16,261 nt of DNA from CAZSCF01 sp964547585 (GTDB lineage Bacteria; Patescibacteriota; Minisyncoccia; Moranbacterales; UBA2206), in NCBI GenBank assembly GCA_964547585.1, contig CAZJOI010000016.1, positions 1 to 16,261 of the forward strand, given 5' to 3'. Below are positions 14,401 to 16,261 of this stretch, one piece after another; positions within the stretch are counted from its first letter, which is position 1; each line of letters opens with the position of its first letter. The position numbers and the translations under genes were made by a program. The notes under the pieces were generated by a model that was given only the letters and a program-made list of their open reading frames with translations, made no database searches and was not told the origin of the DNA.

Positions 14401-16261
14401 GCTGTCGTTGTCGTAAATACTGTTTTTATTGTTTGCGACAGCTTCAGTACCATCATCAATAGAAATTCCCCTTACATTGGCATTTATTTTGTTATTAGAA
14501 ATAGTATGACTACCAGATCCAGAGTCAAATGTTGAATAAGCAAGGAAAATTCCATTGAGATTGTCGTGAATATTGTTGTTACTGATAGACCAGCCCTTAC
14601 TGGCAAATATCTGAATACCTGCATTACCGCTTGTTGCAGATATTGTAGTTCCTGTGTGTCCATAAATTTCATTACCACTTACAGTAACGCCCTTACTCCA
14701 TCCAGCCGATTTAATGCCAATAAATTTATCAATACCCCCGACTGTGCTTCCGTTATTGTAAACAGTATTATTGGTGATATCTATTTTCAAATCATTGACA
14801 AAAGTTGTTGCTCCTTCTTTTGATTCCACATCAACCCTGATTCCCTCTGTTTCGTTGGAATATACTTGGTTATTGTCTATCGTCAAAGCATAAGTATGGC
14901 TAGAATCCTCTGCTCTTCCATAAACTACAATACCTACACCTGACTCTTTTTCTTTGCCGATGACTTTCTTTGAGCTATATACTTTATTGTTCGAAATTGT
15001 TGAATTTTTTATATTCTGCGCAACGATTCCATACCCATTATCAGTAATTTCATTATTGCTGATAGTAATATTACTAAGACTTGGAGATGATAACAGATTT
15101 GGATTATCAACGTAAATTCCGGCATTTTGAACCGCTCCAGTATGAAGTGCTCCTTGGATTTTAAATCCCTTAATCGTAACGTCGTTTGAAAGAATCATGA
15201 AAACTGAATTCTGTCCTTGTGACGTGCCTCCTGTTGGCGCATTTATTACAACATTAGACGGAGTAGTTGTATCGCCTAAAATACTAACAGCTTTGTTAAC
15301 ATCAATTCGTGATGTTAAGTCATATGTTCCCGCCGCAACATTGATTATGCTTCCAGTAATTGTGGAACCATCATTAATTGCTTCTTGGATAGTATTAAAA
15401 CATTTATCTGAGTCAGTTGCTCCAACAACTTCCACACAAACTCCTCCTGTTTGAGTTGGAGAAACTACAACAAAAATCGTAAAGTGGTCTAAATTGGCGC
15501 TGACTGAATCTGTTTGCGTTGTCACATCACTAGTTGCAACTATGTCAGCATCTTCCAGCCCTGCCACATTTTCAGCGAATTTAATTTCTACATTTTCTTG
15601 ATTGGCTGGTTTTGGCAAAGTCAAATCATAAGCAAAAGTTCCATCCACCATATCCGATGTAATGTCATACGCTTTGTTTGAAAATGCACCAAGTGTTTTC
15701 ACTTGCTCCGAAGTCAAAGTAATTTCTTCAATGGAAAGAGTTCCGGGAATTTCCGGCAAAGTGGTAAAAGTTACTGTCACTTCACTATTTTGCGGAGCAA
15801 CATAGGTTTTTCCCAGTTCTACTGGGCCAATTTTCTCAATCTTTCCGTCCGCGCTAGCTTGCCATTCAGGCGCCGCAACAGGAGTTTCCTGAGCAACCGT
15901 TTCTGCCGGAATAACTTCAACTATTGGATCAACAACTGCTTCAATAGAAGCCGCTTCCGGCGTGATTACCCCAGAAGTTGGCGGTGTTTCTACGATTGGT
16001 TCAGCAGCTGGTTCAACTACTTCTGCAACCGGAGCAGGTTCAACTGCCGGCTCAGCAACCGGTTCGACTACTGTTGGCGCTGGTTCGACTACCAGAACTT
16101 CTTTCACAACCGGGGCTGGTTCTTCCGCTGGAGCTGGGGCTGGAGCAGCCGGTTCAACTTTTGGCTCCTCTTTCAATTCTTCTTTCGGTGCTGGAGCTGG
16201 CGCAGCCGGTTCAACTTTTGGCTCCTCTTTCGGAGCCGGAGCTGGATCCGCCACAACTTCA
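11449..16261 (-). CDS. Giant beta-helix surface protein, N-terminus outside the window
   Basis: At least 1,603 residues; the frame is open to the window edge, and the GTG at 16254 is internal, so the true start and signal peptide lie upstream. Approximate order, counting from that GTG: Pro/Ala/Glu-rich linker (1-135) with repeats of EEPKVEPAAPAPAP; a beta domain ending NLDHFTIFVVVS (136-265); beta-helix 1 (275-675), opening CFNTIQEAINDG and capped NNWWG...YNPWY; beta-helix 2 (680-1030), opening YATIQSAIDAASAGDTINV and capped NNYWG...YDPWYF; beta domains to about 1405, ending NVNHFTKYKID and TYHFTSFGG; a fibronectin type III-like domain (1409-1505); an acidic linker; and a C-terminal TM (1572-1590) with tail RIKRSKSGIIR. 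There is no LPXTG motif. The helices resemble pectate-lyase/NosD-like parallel folds. A role as adhesin or glycan-binding stalk is an inference. A strong terminator follows. Confidence 0.9.
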   Translation of the reverse strand, partial: EVVADPAPAPKEEPKVEPAAPAPAPKEELKEEPKVEPAAPAPAPAEEPAPVVKEVLVVEPAPTVVEPVAEPAVEPAPVAEVVEPAAEPIVETPPTSGVITPEAASIEAVVDPIVEVIPAETVAQETPVAAPEWQASADGKIEKIGPVELGKTYVAPQNSEVTVTFTTLPEIPGTLSIEEITLTSEQVKTLGAFSNKAYDITSDMVDGTFAYDLTLPKPANQENVEIKFAENVAGLEDADIVATSDVTTQTDSVSANLDHFTIFVVVSPTQTGGVCVEVVGATDSDKCFNTIQEAINDGSTITGSIINVAAGTYDLTSRIDVNKAVSILGDTTTPSNVVINAPTGGTSQGQNSVFMILSNDVTIKGFKIQGALHTGAVQNAGIYVDNPNLLSSPSLSNITISNNEITDNGYGIVAQNIKNSTISNNKVYSSKKVIGKEKESGVGIVVYGRAEDSSHTYALTIDNNQVYSNETEGIRVDVESKEGATTFVNDLKIDITNNTVYNNGSTVGGIDKFIGIKSAGWSKGVTVSGNEIYGHTGTTISATSGNAGIQIFASKGWSISNNNIHDNLNGIFLAYSTFDSGSGSHTISNNKINANVRGISIDDGTEAVANNKNSIYDNDSTAFSEIGFAPYGIYNSGTSAFDATNNWWGSAVSSEIAAKISGTVTYNPWYNTSGMTTKTYQVGAGETYATIQSAIDAASAGDTINVAAGTYTENLTINKSLILQGAGSESTKINVADNTAVTITADNVTVNGFEITRSASANATTDIGILLNQADGATIENNNIHGNAVGIEVLDSANNTIKTNTVTTNAIGIYFEGTTDEKGTTPEIPETDNGPFYSLSLGNTISGNTISNSFKFGGAQGHGIYLDAACENNNFTDNNITNNESDGVYAWKASDNTYMGNVITGNGSAGFELMGSSNNTISGSTISSNNYGLYIRSGALSSTNNTITNNIISANTAVGIYLKDSQASGYIGIVNGNTINSNSIYGSTLNAKTEETPEGDIYNMENNYWGTDYPAFATIVSSNVDYDPWYFDPAMEQSSSQIATIFQGIATTLSSSGITSNIGDATVSNFKSFPNLSFEKSVVIDGVNTKMGKITFASDLDLSNDATTDFLQNLGAKMDMAEAGIISLDFSDVTDDVTLKGKTATIEFYGLDKLGFTTDSTSADINAKLIAYDDDGNLIDKATLIENPGTYTPPVGACEVGGACYIFSINVNHFTKYKIDEVTQTTPDLSGEATLSGDTTQVVLTDVTQNVNIDVADDMEDPTIDVSAFVAAGTGTLPEIVINSSAADVVIPDGVVVTGPAAWDGIIDAPRTVASAGTAPSGFAVGDNIIEIGSPGGVLQFDKAVKITLAGVTGTVGYKSAGSDVWTEITTQCNSATDHSNISAPGECYFTSGSDTIIWTYHFTSFGGLTDTENPDNVTSLKAVYRPATKDVRITWNVDDDDTSEVLIYRGTSRSFGVNSGSRIAKQDHSDEGYTDKDVTAGKTYYYKVVARDEAGNNSSARVIKLVIPVSGTTSAISTNEGTEEVDANASDGSVAGEQSEVEKVQGESTESEQGDGNIAGEQEAKADSIWKNVWTYVIIAVILIPGIWWLARIKRSKSGIIR
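16145..16231 (-). repeat. 30-bp perfect direct repeat in the Pro/Glu/Ala-rich coding region
   Basis: The segment 16145-16174 (starting GCAGCCGGTTCAACTTTTGG) is identical to 16202-16231, an offset of 57 bp or 19 codons. The repeat therefore keeps frame and duplicates the peptide KEEPKVEPAA. It is a likely site of length variation by slippage or recombination. Confidence 0.85.

Noticed and set aside
16252..16254. GTG as the start of the giant surface protein
   Set aside because: The frame stays open to the window edge, there is no signal peptide after the GTG, and the repetitive Pro/Ala/Glu region is already under way.
1..16261. Alternative genetic code (UGA as Gly or Trp)
   Set aside because: UGA ends genes at natural positions (GH1 enzyme, 60-residue membrane protein), and Trp positions such as those in the glycosidases are read as TGG.
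1..16261. tRNA or rRNA genes
   Set aside because: No cloverleaf-like segment or rRNA motif was seen in the few spacers long enough to hold one.

Overview
The window looks like part of a Patescibacteria (Candidate Phyla Radiation) genome, probably of the Parcubacteria type. It is AT-rich, uses UGA as a stop, and has few Shine-Dalgarno sequences. The gene set is also typical: an infC-rpmI-rplT block beside small, single-pass envelope proteins with Ig-like, thrombospondin type 3, C39 peptidase and L,D-transpeptidase domains. This assignment rests on gene content only.

Left end, + strand (1-1208): the 3' part of infC (translation initiation factor IF3), rpmI (L35) and rplT (L20), closed by an intrinsic terminator. 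The 114-bp rpmI-rplT spacer is made largely of two different 7-bp tandem repeat arrays.

Middle, - strand (1219-10285), read right to left: a GH1 glycosidase, an EamA-type transporter, a membrane-anchored clan GH-A glycosidase, an L,D-transpeptidase, a C39-like peptidase, a thrombospondin type 3/Ig surface protein, an overlapping sensor histidine kinase with no response regulator in view, a HAD-IB phosphatase and a 60-residue membrane protein. Gaps in the kinase-peptidase part are short or negative, so much of it is probably one transcription unit. A 107-bp element with perfect 22-bp inverted repeats lies between the last two genes. Further 7-bp arrays occupy the spacers on both sides of the transporter gene.

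Right end, - strand (10324-16261): a membrane-anchored lysozyme-like protein has its own terminator, a strong Shine-Dalgarno sequence and a near-consensus sigma-70 promoter. Then comes a 367-bp spacer with a possible gene remnant and a strong terminator. Last is a very large surface protein (more than 1,600 residues, N-terminus outside the window) with a Pro/Glu/Ala-rich stretch, two right-handed beta-helix modules, a fibronectin type III-like domain and a C-terminal membrane anchor.

Taken together, the - strand genes concern the cell envelope: sensing, peptidoglycan cross-linking or cutting, glycan hydrolysis, transport and adhesion. The most unusual DNA-level signal is the repeated use of 7-bp tandem arrays in spacers, each with a different unit. 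Because 7 is not a multiple of 3, these place start or stop codons in all three frames.
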